NCBI RefSeq assembly: GCF_014905175.1
Contig: NC_057789.1
Location: 30,376,555 to 30,440,554 of the forward strand
Direction of reading: 5' to 3'
Source: Aphidius gifuensis
Lineage: Eukaryota > Arthropoda > Insecta > Hymenoptera > Braconidae
Length of the DNA: 64,000 bases
This document shows, one piece after another, positions 1-10,980 of the stretch (position 1 is its first letter; every line of letters begins with the position of its first letter). Both the position numbers and the translations under genes were made by a program. The notes beneath the pieces were generated by a model. The model searched no databases. It saw only the letters and a list, made by a program, of their open reading frames with translations, and was not told the origin of the DNA.

Positions 1-299
1 AATAGGTAAGTATTTATAAAGATTAATCTGTGATAAATTAATGAATTAATCTTTGAATAATAAAAACATTTATATTTTAGCAATGTTGAATAATTCAAAA
101 AATATTATTGATCATTCGTACGGAGAACATGGATCCTTGCATTGACCAGGGTGAAAGTTATAACACAGATAAAGCACCAAAATTAAAATGTCTATACTCG
201 ACAAATTTATACTTTATAAAAACAAACTTGAAGCTTCAAATTATTATTAAAACATCTATGTTTATCATAAAATTAGTAAAAGATATAAGGGTGATCCAT

Positions 300-1650
300 G
301 ATTAGAACAAATTTCAAGCTTTCTTGGTCATTGTCTTGATGTACCAGGTGATTGATCTGCCTGGTTATGTTGTGCTGTTCTGGTGTCATAACAAATGATA
401 CAAAGGTAAATATAAATAATAAAATGAAAAATATATACAATAATAATTGAAAATAATTAATTAATATAGGTTGTTTTTCGTTCATCAACAAGTATGGTTT
501 ATTTATTTATTGAAATAAGCTGTGAAATGTGGGATTCTGATGTACATATAGTGATTTATATTTTAAAAAAGCAATTCATGGATTTTTAGCTGAATTATAT
601 CAAAAATGAAAAAAAAAAGGATTAATCATAAAGTAACAGCTGTATTATTTTTACGTACATTTTATGAAGCTAAAAATATTGATGAATTTTCAAATTGCAT
701 GTGTGATTATTTACAAAAAAATTATCTTGGTAGATATTATGAAGATTTTTATAGAATTGCTGTACAAAATTAAAAATGTGAAGATTGCAATAATATATTT
801 GTTAAGCTACGTAAAGTATTTACAAATTATTCAACAAGTGTATTGAATTATCATAAAAAACCAGGTATAACAATACCAACATCAACAAATTCAACAGCAG
901 CACATGATAATTTTATTAAAAGATCTTGATAGAAGTTTCGATAAGACTCGTCACGACACCAGGTGTTGGTGTATTTAAAGTTGATAAACAATTAACAAAG
1001 TTTACAAAGCAAAGAATAATTGATAATGGTGTTGGTAGTGATCTTGTTTGTGTTGGTGATTATTAAACGTAAATTATAAAACGTAAAATATCTGATCCAG
1101 GTATTAGTCATTCACCAACTGATATTACATAATTGATAACAAAAAGTGCTGCTATTTTAATACCAGATAGAAATGATGGAATTATAGGAAAACATTCAGC
1201 TAGTGATATACAAATATTGGTAATAAAAATTCAACAAAAAGTGAATTTATTGACACAACATTGTCATCGTCATACAGACAAATATCTGGAAGTGCTGGGA
1301 CTCCAATAGATATACAGTTATTTAATTTTCAACATCACATAAATCTGGAAAAAAAAGATCTTTCAATCCATTTGATCATTCTTATGTTAATAATAAACCA
1401 ACTAGGAATAGACGTCGTTAGACTCATATTTTTTCAAAAGGATTGTTGATTTTAAAATCATTAATTTATTGAAAATTAATTATTTCTATATTAACCAAGA
1501 CCAGTTGATTGGAAGATTGGAAGACCAGTTGATTGGAAGTCATCAACAATATCAGCATGTTTACCAATGACAATTGATTATTTTCTTAATGAAAAAAGTT
1601 TATAAGATGATTATGTTGTGTCAGATTATAATTTATTGCCAAATGACATG
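300..1650 (+). pseudogene. Iml1: Iml1/DEPDC5 partial copy 1 (broken)
   Basis: Conceptual translation in shifting frames matches the GATOR1 subunit Iml1/DEPDC5 in the order of the real protein. It runs VITNDTK (about 385-405), then VVFRSSTSMVYLFIE (about 471-515), FLRTFYEAKNIDEF (about 650), the PGVGVFKVDK / IIDNGVGSDLVCVG block (about 960-1060), SSSYRQISGSAGTP (about 1265), FNPFDHSY (about 1365) and ACLPMTIDYF (about 1557-1590). A GT-AG intron remains between the first two blocks (about 406-470), so this is a DNA-level copy, not a retrocopy. There are many in-frame stops and frameshifts, for example after IAVQN near 762. Large parts of the roughly 1500-aa protein are missing. The functional gene would regulate TORC1 in response to amino acids. 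A parent copy may lie outside this window. Confidence 0.8.
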
Positions 1651-3150
1651 GTGTTCGTTTATAAACAAGTATATAAACGAGTATATTTATTTAATGAAAT
1701 GAGGTGTCAAATGTGGGAATTTGATATGCATGGTGATTTATATTTTGAAAAAGCAATTGGATTTTTTGCTCAATTTTATTAAAAAAGAAAATAAAATAGA
1801 AGTAATCATGAAGTGACAATTGTTTTATTTTCACGTACATTTTATAAAGCTAAAAATATTGATGAATTTCCAAATAACATGCGTGGTTATTTACCAAAAG
1901 ATTATCTTGGTAGATTTTATAAATATTTTTATAGAATTGCTATACAAAATGAAAAATGTAAAGATTGGAATAATATACTTGTTACTTAAAGTTTTTATTA
2001 ATCAGATAAAAAAAATTCCATACTCAACATTTAAAGCAAGAATTGAAATACCACAAAAAGTTGATAGACAATATTTTGAAACTAGTAAAACAACAAATAA
2101 AAATAAATAGTGCCCAAATGGTGTTAAAGATTATACTACATATGACAGACAAGTATTTCAATTGCCAAAAGTTCGCACATCAAAAATATCATTATGAGTT
2201 AAAAAAACAAGTGTAACTTGTATTGACACATACATATAACAATATGCAAACATGTAAAATTATAAAACGTGAAAACGTATCAACCAGGACCAGCTGATGA
2301 TTTGATTCAACAACATCATTATCAAGCAGATAAATCAACATCAGAAAATCAATCCCAAGTTACCTTGAATGATTGTAAGTATTATTTCTTATATTATTTA
2401 AAATACATGTTGCTAAAAGTAAGATAAGAATTTCATATCTTATTTTGTGTATTAAAAACAGAAAAAATCAATAGCCGAAAAAAAAAATCATGATGATTTG
2501 TTTCATACATTCAGCTTATTTGGGAAATTAAAAATCATTGATTTGTGTTCAACTTATACAACAATTATAGATAACATTTTTAACATTGATAAATTTAGTT
2601 AATTTTTTTTTTTATAATCAAATTATTAATTATTGGATAATAATTTTTACAGGTGTTTATTGGAAGTCATTAATAATACCAGCATGTTTACCAATAACAA
2701 CTGATTATTTTCCTGGTAAAAAAAACTTGACAGGATGATTAGGTTGTGTCAGATTATAATTTATTGCCATATGATGTTAATGCTGATTATGCACAACAAC
2801 GTGCTACTCATAAAAAGTCATTAATAACTGCTGCAGTATTTACAGAACTTGTGTCATGAAAACTTGCTCAGGTATTAATTAAAAATATAAAAATGAGTGT
2901 AATATATTTTTGTTTATTAATTTGTGTCTATTTTTCTCATAGGTTTTCAATTGATCATTTTACACACAATGATCAAGACGTTCACATCTACCTTTTAATA
3001 TTCATTATGGATTACATTTTTATGCACCACATAATTGAACATATGAAATATCTTGGGTATTATTTCCAAATGAAAAACCAGAAAGTCACTATTAAAATTA
3101 TTGAGATCATAATGAAAATAAATATTATTAACTTTAATTACTTTAATTAA
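1650..3150 (+). pseudogene. Iml1: Iml1/DEPDC5 partial copy 2 (broken)
   Basis: Immediately after copy 1 reaches the YNLLPNDM block, the sequence restarts at an earlier point of Iml1. It reads VYLFNEMRCQMWEFDMHGD (about 1680-1735), then HEVTIVLFSRTFYKAKNID (about 1808-1862) and LGRFYKYFYRIAIQNEK. It continues with a KARIEIPQ segment (about 2030), LIQQHHYQADKSTSENQSQV (about 2300-2360), KSLIIPACLPITTDYF (about 2663-2710), ADYAQQRATHKKSLITAAVF (about 2783-2842) and a FYAPHNLTYEISWV-like block (about 3018-3060). Stops and frameshifts break every block. Copies 1 and 2 share the TFY.AKNIDEF and ACLP segments at clearly different divergence, so two partial copies sit in tandem. Neither could make a working GATOR1 subunit. 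Confidence 0.78.
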
Positions 3151-3194
3151 TTATTAAATACTATTATTAACCAACTTCAATTAATTGGTTCTTC

Positions 3195-5015
3195 AACAAT
3201 ATGATGGTACCAACTGGTGGAGCAATAGCAGTAACAGGTACTGCAGAAATTCTTGAATTTGATGCTGATTTAATAGGACGATTTTTACCTTTTAATTCTT
3301 TGTTCCAACAATGACAAATCTTTTTCTGAAATATTACCAACAAGTTTATAGACTTTTTCTCCTTCTAAATAATATGCTTGTACAATACAATTAAGTGCAG
3401 CATTTCTAACTGAATTATCTCTCAGCAATTTGTTTTGCAATTTCTCTTAATGCTGCTGATAGTGTTGGTTGACATACAGATACACCATAATTTTCAATTA
3501 ATGAACCAAGTTGATCTAGACACTCTATTCTTTGACGTGCATTTTTAGATTTAAGACCTTCCAAGTAAATAGCTTTGATACAGGATAAACAGATGCAATT
3601 TGTTTAAATAATCCACGTACACCATTTCTAACAGCATTTTTTGGATCCCCCATTTCAAGAATAAGATATGGAATAAAACATGCTGCTTCATTTTCCATCA
3701 TATGATAATTATCTTGTATTAAAAGATTAAATACTGTTTGTAAATAATCTAAACCTTTTAATAATACTGATGGATTTGTATCAATAGTGTTAACCATTTT
3801 AATATTAAATCCAAATTTGATACTAATGCTTTACTATTATTTGGTATAACTTCAGTAAGTGATTCAATGGCTTTTAAATGATATCGAAAATCTGAATGAA
3901 ACATATTTGCAATGAGACTTTTATTAACACGGCCAGCAGAACTCATTAATTTTTTTAATAATTCAACAAATTCTTTACGTGGTGTTGTAAAATTCCATTC
4001 ATGTACATTTAATTTTTGTTCATCAATAACACGTTGATGTTTAAGATTATTAACAGCCAATAATGGACTTGTATCAATATCATCATCTTTTTTTCTTGCA
4101 CTAATTGGTTTTGATGTTGTACTTTTAGTTTTAACAACTTATTTTGATGCTTTTATTGCTCCGGCAGTTTTAATTGTTTTTGAACACCTGGTGCATTTTG
4201 TTTTGATGGTATTGGTTACATTGGTACCCTTGGTCTTGCTTTATCTAGTCCAGCAATAACAACAGTTTTTGATCCTGGTTTTAATTTTTCAGTTTGTCTA
4301 ACCATAAATTTATATGATAAATGTGTCATAAAACCAATTGCTGCTTCTTGTGCATATTTACATACATATGAATTACGATCTTCAAGATTACTATGTAAAT
4401 GTGGTAAACAAATAACTAATTCTTCTTTTGGAATTGATTTAACAGTTATAGGTTTTTATGATGACCAATTCCATAATTCAGCTCTTAATGCCGGTGAACC
4501 AATGCATCACTAATCATTTCACCATCAAAAAATTCTTTATAACCACTTTGATCACCCCATGTATTCATACATGATATTGCTGCTGCTCTTATCCAATTTT
4601 TTGAATCACCAAGACACTGTACAAAACCAGAAAATAATACTCTAATATGTTGTTTTATTGGTGGACCCATTGCTGTTGCTATATTTTCACAAATACCCAA
4701 TGCTGATTGTGCTATTTTAGTATTACTATCAGTTAATCTTGGTGATAATGCTCTTGGCAATTCACCAATATTACCTTTTATAAATTTTGTCTCTGTTAAA
4801 ATAGTACTTATTTTTTTTAAACCTTCATTTCTTATTTTCCAATTTTTATCATGTAATTCAGCAAGTAATGACTCTGTTATTTGTCCACTAATATCAACTC
4901 TTGGTATTATATCATTAATATCAATTTTTTCAATAATTTCTTCATCATTTTTAGTATCATCATCATTATTATTATTATTGTTGGAATTTTTTATATTTTG
5001 TTTTTTTGATTTTAC
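3195..5015 (-). pseudogene. msps: msps/CKAP5 (XMAP215) C-terminal half fragment, frameshifted
   Basis: Reading the minus strand from about 5015, the frame matches a TOG domain of the XMAP215/CKAP5/Msps microtubule polymerase. It gives IPRVDISGQITESLLAEL, LTDSNTKIAQSALGICENIA, then RVLFSGFVQCLGDSKNWIRA and TWGDQSGYKEFFDGEMI. After frameshifts it continues with EWNFTTPRKEFVELLKKLMS, NMFHSDFRYHLKAIESLTEV, DLILKWLTL and ENEAACFIPYLILEMGDPK. It ends near YLEGEKVYKLVGNISEKDLS and an RIKR motif around 3290-3340. Order matches TOG4 through TOG5. Frameshifts near 4450, 4060 and 3770 and internal stops mean no intact product. No splice sites are needed to join the blocks, so the copy is either a long-exon segment or processed. 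Codon spelling is AT-rich like real genes here, so decay looks fairly recent. Confidence 0.82.
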
Positions 5016-5119
5016 ATACAGTAGTATGTAGATTTATAAAAATGTATTAGCCATGTAGAATGTACAAACCAACATCAAGCCTAGTCAAACCACCTGGTTA
5101 TTATGATCATATGATATTA

Positions 5120-5720
5120 GTTCGATGCACAAGATTTACAACTTGTTCTAAATGCATTAAATTATATTGCTGTTAGTTTTATAGAAACAATTAAAAGTAG
5201 TGCATCATTATTTACTGTTGTCATCAATAGATATCTTTTAGTTAAAAATCAAATAAGTTACTTATCAATAAAATATCAATTTTTGAAATAATAGAAATAT
5301 TTTTTTAGGTGAAAAAACTGGTGTATTTGTAAATTTATTTGTATAAAATTAGTTTTGATTTACGTAATTTTTTTGCTCTTCAACATTCCCTAAATATCCC
5401 AGTAGTATCGGCATCAATTTTAAATGGTATATTTTTCTATTTTCAAAGTATAACAACATATGTACTAATGGATTATATTAGCCCTGTTACACACAGGCTA
5501 TTTTATCAACAACATGAAACAAAAATATTAATAATTTAATATTTATTTATAAATTTTTTTTCGTGTTGCAAATAATGCTGAACGAGCATTTTTAATTTGG
5601 CTCTCAGTTTTATTATTTGATAATCCATTAACTGGATTATCAGCACTTGGAAGATGTACAATTATTGCTGGTGTACTTTTGTACAATTAAGCTCAAGAAT
5701 ATGATAGAAATAAAATAATG
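5120..5720 (+). pseudogene. SLC35E2-like nucleotide-sugar transporter fragment
   Basis: Three pieces match the C-terminal half of the SLC35E2 family of drug/metabolite-type membrane transporters. The first is DLQLVLNALNYIAVSFIETI followed by SASLFTVVINRYLL (about 5130-5237), then a plausible GT-AG intron to GEKTGVFVNL (about 5309). The second, after a missing middle portion, is ILNGIFFYFQSITTYVLMDY ISPVTH (about 5420-5500). The third, in another frame, is VANNAERAFLIWLSVLLFDN PLTGLSALG ending AGVLLYN (about 5562-5695), interrupted by a stop just before AQEYD. The SPVTH and VANNAERA pieces are adjacent in the family but are separated here by about 60 bases with stops. I read this as a non-functional fragment. 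Confidence 0.72.
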
Positions 5721-5734
5721 AAAATGCAATTTAA

Positions 5735-6060
5735 TTCGAAACTTCTGATGTGCATTGTTTCAAGTTTTTCATCAGAGTTTTGATACTGTTTTCATAGATT
5801 ATTTTCTGCATCAAATTTTGTCAAACAAACTGAACATATGCCTACTGGTAATCCATCATCCTGACTTATCTTTAAAAAACAATTTTAAAAATTAATTATA
5901 ATCAACTAACTTTAAGACCTCTGTGAATTTGAAATATGTCTTTATATTCCAAAAGCTGATCTGCAATATTATTTTCAACAGGAAAAATGCATAAATTATT
6001 TTCATTTTCAATCAATCAAAATTTATTTTGTAGATTTTAAATTTCTACATTTGGATCCAT
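5735..6060 (-). pseudogene. ZAD (zinc-finger-associated domain) leader, broken
   Basis: From an ATG near 6060 on the minus strand the translation, with in-frame stops, contains NLCIFPVENNIADQLLEY. It then crosses a GT-AG intron (about 5880-5915, junction GLK|ISQDDGLP) into DDGLPVGICSVCLTKFDAEN and KQYQNSDEKLE. The second half is the classic insect ZAD pattern, DDGLPxxICxxCL followed by a helix with the QxxSDExL ending. ZAD domains head C2H2 zinc-finger transcription factors. No zinc fingers follow and the upstream CxxC pair is not visible. At least three stops interrupt the frame. The residual intron argues against a retrocopy. Confidence 0.55.
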
Positions 6061-6389
6061 TTTGATAATTATATCTGGAAACAAAAATATAAACAATTAA
6101 TAAAGATATAAACTATAATATTTAAAGAAAAAAAATTATTTACTCCATCAGTTTATTGTCATATAACAAAAAAGAAGAAGAAAAAAAACAAGAACAAGCA
6201 CTAATATTATTTTTGTAAAGATAATTATCATTTGACATTACCCATGATTAATTATGAATGAACTATACAATTCAATAATTAAAATTTTTAAATATCATCA
6301 TTGATGATTAATAATGTCCAATGTTCAGCACTAAATAGTTCTTAAATAATTCACATCAACAAAGTTCATATATTTGGCATAACCCTGAC

Positions 6390-6775
6390 GGAACGCTACA
6401 AGGCTTGTTTTGTCCAAAAATACATGGCTTATTCAAGCCTTGTAGACGTGGCTTGAACGATACTTGTATACAAGGTTTGAACAAGTCTTGTACAAGGCTG
6501 TGTTAACAGACTGAATCGCTGAGATCGATTACAATACTCGTTCAAGCCTTGTACGAGCGTGGTTACAAGGCTTGTACAATGTATGTATGTACAACGATGG
6601 TTTTTGATTTGGTTTATCGCTCCCGTGTATTCTGCTTGTACGAGCAATGTACAAGCCATGTATACAATACTTGTACAAGACTCACACAAGACTTGTTGAA
6701 AGTTACAAGCATTGTACAACTCTCGCACAAGGGTTGTAAGCAATGCTTGTACAATAATCGTACAATACCGGAATA
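6390..6775. repeat. Degenerate TTGTAC/GTACAAG minisatellite
   Basis: About 385 bp is densely packed with variants of CTTGTAC, GTACAAG, AAGCCTTGTA and TACAAGGCTTG in both orientations, spaced roughly 12-25 bases apart. Because the motif is palindromic-like (TTGTACAA), both strands look alike, and several frames stay open across it. This gives overlapping false ORFs on both strands (for example 6429-6743 minus and 6549-6776 plus). GC content is visibly higher than in the flanks. It has no resemblance to a protein family I know. Confidence 0.7.
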
Positions 6776-6875
6776 AAAGCGGCTTCCAACGGTTCTCAAC
6801 TTACTTACAATATTGCGTTTACTTATCATTTATAAAAGACGGTTTTAAAAGCTTTTACGATATATTTACTATCAT

Positions 6876-7390
6876 TTAAGGAGGTTATACACAAATTACT
6901 CTTTTTTTAAAAAATATAATGAGAATGTTCTGAAATTTTGTATACAAGTAGATCTTTTCATTCTGAATACAACGGTATAATTATTTTTTTATGTTGATCG
7001 GTTAAATTTTTTGTAATTAATTATTGAAAATAATATTTAACATTGGCTCTTATGGAGATTTCAACCATTTTTTTCGGATAGAAAAAATGATGAAAAAGTC
7101 TTGAAAAAAATCACACATATACTAGAAACCGAGTTTTATTAATTGCGCGAAAAATTTTCATATGTTGATCGGTTATTTAATGAGAAATTAATTATAAACT
7201 TTACAAAAATTAGATGTGGCAACGTATGGCATGTTCAAACACACACACATACCTGCAATCCCATATATTGTATACGGGGCGCAGGCGCTTTACACTTTAT
7301 TATTTTACAGTGTAGCCAAGTTTCACTTGAGACTGTGACGTCAGAAGCTCCCCGCAACACCCGCAATGAATTTGTGTATAACCTCCTTAA
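6876..7390. mobile_element. 515-bp MITE with 22-bp terminal inverted repeats and TTAA ends
   Basis: The sequence TTAA followed by GGAGGTTATACACAAATT (6876-6897) is repeated exactly in reverse complement at 7369-7390, ending in TTAA. The TTAA at both ends fits a piggyBac-type target-site duplication, although TTAA is itself palindromic and could belong to the repeat. The interior has no coding capacity. It contains two copies of ATGTTGATCGGTTA (about 6992 and 7162) and a short CA-rich stretch near 7235. I interpret it as a non-autonomous piggyBac-like element. Family assignment rests only on TTAA and the inverted repeats. Confidence 0.75.
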
Positions 7391-7439
7391 GCGTTAATAT
7401 TTTTATATTAATAAATAAAAAGAAAATTGCTTTGATTTT

Positions 7440-7935
7440 TTAGTGTTAAATAGAAAAAGATGTAGCTATAAGGAATAAATGTTGACCTTGGGTATTTTAT
7501 TTTTTTAATAAATAAAATACATGGAATTTTATTTTTTAAAAATAAAAATCTCCGCAAATAAAAGCAGTAGCTAAGAAATCAATGTAGCTTACCATTTACA
7601 TTTTTTTTTTTTTTTTAATAAATATTAATAAAGCTTAGCTACTGCTTTTCCTTGGTATTTTTATTTGGAAAAATTAATTGCATTAATTTTATTTGTTAAA
7701 TAACTTAAACAACTAACGAGTAATTTCTCAGTCAGTGATCTCATACACTGAGAGAAGGTTTCTGTGATTTTCACGTGAGAGTCCCGGGCTTTGTACCGAG
7801 AGTTTTATTTTTTAAAAATAAAATACATGTAAATTTATTTTTTAAAAATAAAATACATGTAAATTTATTGTTTTAATAAATAAAAATGTCCAAGGAAAAG
7901 CAGTAGCTAAGGAAAAAATGTAGCTAAGGAATTGA
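7440..7935. repeat. Solo copy of the CCAAGGAAAAGCAGTAGCTA inverted-repeat family
   Basis: The arm TTAGCTACTGCTTTTCCTTGG (7635-7655) faces its complement CAAGGAAAAGCAGTAGCTAA (7891-7910). Between them are AT-rich spacers built on AAAATAAAATACATGTAAAT. The same arm, spacer and GTAGCTAAGGAA sub-repeats make up the large array at 36885-39835, so this is an isolated member of that family. A different short segment inside it (7745-7757, CACTGAGAGAAGG) resembles the CACTG ends of EnSpm/CACTA elements, but I see no partner end. Confidence 0.7.
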
Positions 7936-8445
7936 GGTTGCCAAAGAATTATGTTTAAAAAAAATAATGTGGTTTAAAATATTTATTCATAAATAATTAT
8001 TTAATTGAACTGTTGAACATTTATATCATTAATTTTATTTTAATATGAACAATTAATTATGAATGTCAACAAAAAAAGTAATCATAATAAAAGCACATTG
8101 ATGATACGGGTTGGGTTGGGTCAAAATTTTGGAAATAGTCAGACATTTTGGTTTTCTCATGGACACACCGAATATTTTTAATGTGTGAGTACCAGAATAA
8201 ATAAACTGCGAATGATTGAAATTGTGATATTGCTTATGGAAGGGGAAGCCTAAGGCTTGGGTGGAGAGAACTTGGTGGAGGTCATTCAGTAGGACGACTG
8301 TTTTATGTTTTATACTGACCAAAAAGACTAGAAACTTTCTAGTCTTCTTGATACTGACCAAGTGAACAGATTGAGATTTGTCATTTACGTTTGTTCAGAG
8401 TGATTTAGATATTGATTATCAAATTACTGATCAATCACTACAAGG

Positions 8446-10928
8446 ATGAAAAAGTTTACCTCTATAACGATTTTTATAATTACTGCATCTGTCTTGATTA
8501 TTGGAGTGAGTAAAAATTAATTAAAAATTTTATTATCAAGCTGATTGTGCATACAGTTTATATTTAAAAAAAAATTAGATGTATACCTAAATTTTATATG
8601 CAGTCGAAACCGAAATTCTTTAAGCATCATATCAATTAGTGCATGTATTGAAGCTAAATAAAATGCACTTGTATATAATGTACTTGTATATAATGTACTT
8701 GTACTAAATAAAATGTACTTGTATAATAAATTTCGGTGAATCGTCTTGCAATATACCCTGACAAGAATTTTCACGTAGAATTTTTAGATGCTTTGATATT
8801 TACTATGAACCCCGAGTCGTTTTCTTTTCTGGGTAACTGCCCTAATCCTTTTAATCCTCTAGGCTACATGGCTTTGCAATTTTTCCTATAGTTTCGACAA
8901 GTTAAACACTGACATTTGTTATTTAAAAAAAAAAAAAAACCATTAGTATCACAGCATCTTGAAATTTCACGTGAAAATCCTGGGTTCAAATCTTTGTCAC
9001 GTTCTAATTTTTTCAAAATGTAACAATATAGTTATTTTATAATTTATGAATAAATAAAATAATAATAAATTAATAAATAAAATATAATTTTTATTTAATT
9101 TAACAAAATATTAAATTTTAACAAATTTCATTAAATTTTATTATCGCAACTTGAAATTGAAATTCTAAAAAAATTTTAAATAAATTTATTTTAATCAATA
9201 AATATATAATTATTTTAGGAAGCATCGAAATTGTTACCAACCCAAACAAATAATTCAGAAGCTGAAGACAGCATTGTACAAAAAAATGATATGAATAACC
9301 AATCAATAAGTCAAAGTAAGCTTAATTTTTAATTACACCTTTAATTAATAAGAAAATATTACTTTTTTCTTATTTTTATTTTTCATTGTTATAATTGCAT
9401 GTATGTTTCAGCACTAACATACAAAACATACTTTTGTAATACATCTTCTGTATTTTACATGAAAGATGTTTGTAGCGATTCTTCAACCTTGGGAATTGAT
9501 TTGTCTAACAGAGATTTAATATCTCTTCCACAAGGAGTATTCAATGAATTGATGTGTTTGAATTATTTATTATTAGTTTCAAACAAACTGACCAAATTGG
9601 AGCTGAACACTTTTAATACCTTGTCCGAACTGGAATATTTAGCAATCAGGAACAATACTAATCTAACACATCTTCCACAAGATATATTTAAAGGATTGAT
9701 ATCTTTAACTAGTTTGAATCTAGATTCAAACAAACTGATAAGTCTTGAAAATAATATTTTTAATGGCTTGCCTCAACTGGATTCTTTATCTATCAGTAAT
9801 AATAATTTAACATCTCTTCCACAAGGAATATTTAATGAATTAATATCTCTAACTTATTTAGGATTAGATTCAAACAAACTGTCAAGTCTTGAAAATAATA
9901 CTTTTCATAGCTTGTCCAACCTTGATACTTTAGATATCAGTAATAATAATTTAACATTTCTTCCACAAGGAATATTTATTGGATCAAAGTCTCTAGATTT
10001 TTTGGATTTATCATCAAATAAACTGACAAGCCTTGATTCTGATATTTTCAATAGCTTGACTAAACTAACTGGTTTATTTATCAAAAATAATAACTTAACA
10101 TCTCTTGAACATGAAGTATTTAATGAATTAGAATCTTTAACTGAATTGAATTTGCGATCCAACAAACTGACAAATCTTCCGTCTAATATTTTCAATAAGT
10201 TGATCAATCTGAATATTTTAGATATTGGTAATAATAATTTACTATCTCTTCCACAAGATATATTCAGTAAATTGTTTTCTCTGACTTGTTTGAATATAGA
10301 TACAAATAAATTGATTAGTCTACAGCTTAATACCTTTAATAGCTTGTACAATCTTGAAATTTTATCTATTAGCAGTAATAGTTTAATATCTCTTCCTCAA
10401 GGAATATTCGATGAATTGAAATCTCTGAATTTTTTGGATTTGAAATCAAATAAACTGTCAAGTCTTGAAAATAATACTTTTAATAGCTTGTTGTATCTCA
10501 AAAATTTATATATCAACAATAATAATTTAACATCTCTTCCACAAAATTTATTCAATAAATTGGAATATCTACTTAGACTACATTTGGGATCCAACAGACT
10601 GACAAGTCTTCAGTCAAATATTTTCAATGACTTGATCAGTCTTAAAATGTTAGATATTCATAATAATAATTTAACTGATCTTCCAATTGATATTTTCAAT
10701 AAAAATCTAAAATTGGAATGCTTAAACTTACAATCAAACAATCTCAATAAATTAAATCCTAAAGTTTTTACTAATTTGACGCAGCTTTATTTGCTGAATA
10801 TTGAATATAATAAATTAAGTCTAACAGACGATGATAAAAAATTAATTTTAAAAAATATAAAACAGCAAACTTACAATGAATCTATTTCATATAATATTAT
10901 TAAAGATGAACAGTGTTTTTTATTTTAA
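8446..10928 (+). CDS. Secreted leucine-rich-repeat protein, 557 aa, three exons
   Basis: Exons by splice consensus and frame are 8446-8505, 9219-9315 and 9412-10928 (phases 0 then 1). Exon 1 encodes a 20-residue signal peptide (MKKFTSITIFIITASVLIIG) and ends at GTGAGT. Exon 2 encodes a polar linker starting EASKLLPTQTNN. Exon 3 encodes about 19 LRRs of 24 residues with the typical LxxLxLxxNxLxxLxxxxFxxL pattern. Two repeat types alternate: NNNLTSLPQGIFNEL and SNKLSSLENNTFNSL. The true period is therefore 48 residues (144 bp), which implies growth by tandem duplication of a pair. Two cysteines (in YFCNTSS and DVCSD) may cap the N end. There is no C-terminal cysteine cap and no membrane segment or GPI-like tail, so the product is probably soluble and secreted. 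Similar LRR proteins are known in parasitoid venoms, but here that is inference. Confidence 0.85.
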
Positions 10929-10974
10929 TAATTATTAATTATTAACAATTCAATTACTTTATTTTTGTAGTTTC

Positions 10975-10980
10975 AATAAA
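10975..10980 (+). terminator. Poly(A) signal for the LRR gene
   Basis: An AATAAA hexamer lies about 47 bases after the LRR stop codon in an AT-rich 3' region. It is the first canonical signal downstream. AATAAA is frequent by chance in this AT-rich DNA, so the call is moderate. Confidence 0.45.

Noticed and set aside
1..130. Possible exon between the GTAAGT at base 6 and the ATTTTAG acceptor near 80
   Set aside because: The following sequence hits stops quickly in all frames and no family could be recognised; it may be part of the Iml1 duplicate but cannot be supported.
6429..6829. Overlapping ORFs on both strands in the TTGTAC-rich block
   Set aside because: Open only because the short palindromic motif lacks stop codons; the products are repetitive and unlike known proteins.
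7745..7757. CACTGAGAGAAGG as an EnSpm/CACTA terminus
   Set aside because: No opposite terminus, target duplication or coding region was found nearby, so it is mentioned only as a resemblance.
8935..9005. tRNA-like T-arm text (GGGTTCAAATC)
   Set aside because: No matching D-arm, anticodon stem or acceptor stem could be folded around it.
9905..10594. Minus-strand ORFs of 148 and 65 aa opposite the LRR exon
   Set aside because: They repeat with the same 144-bp period as the LRR and are simply its antisense shadow.
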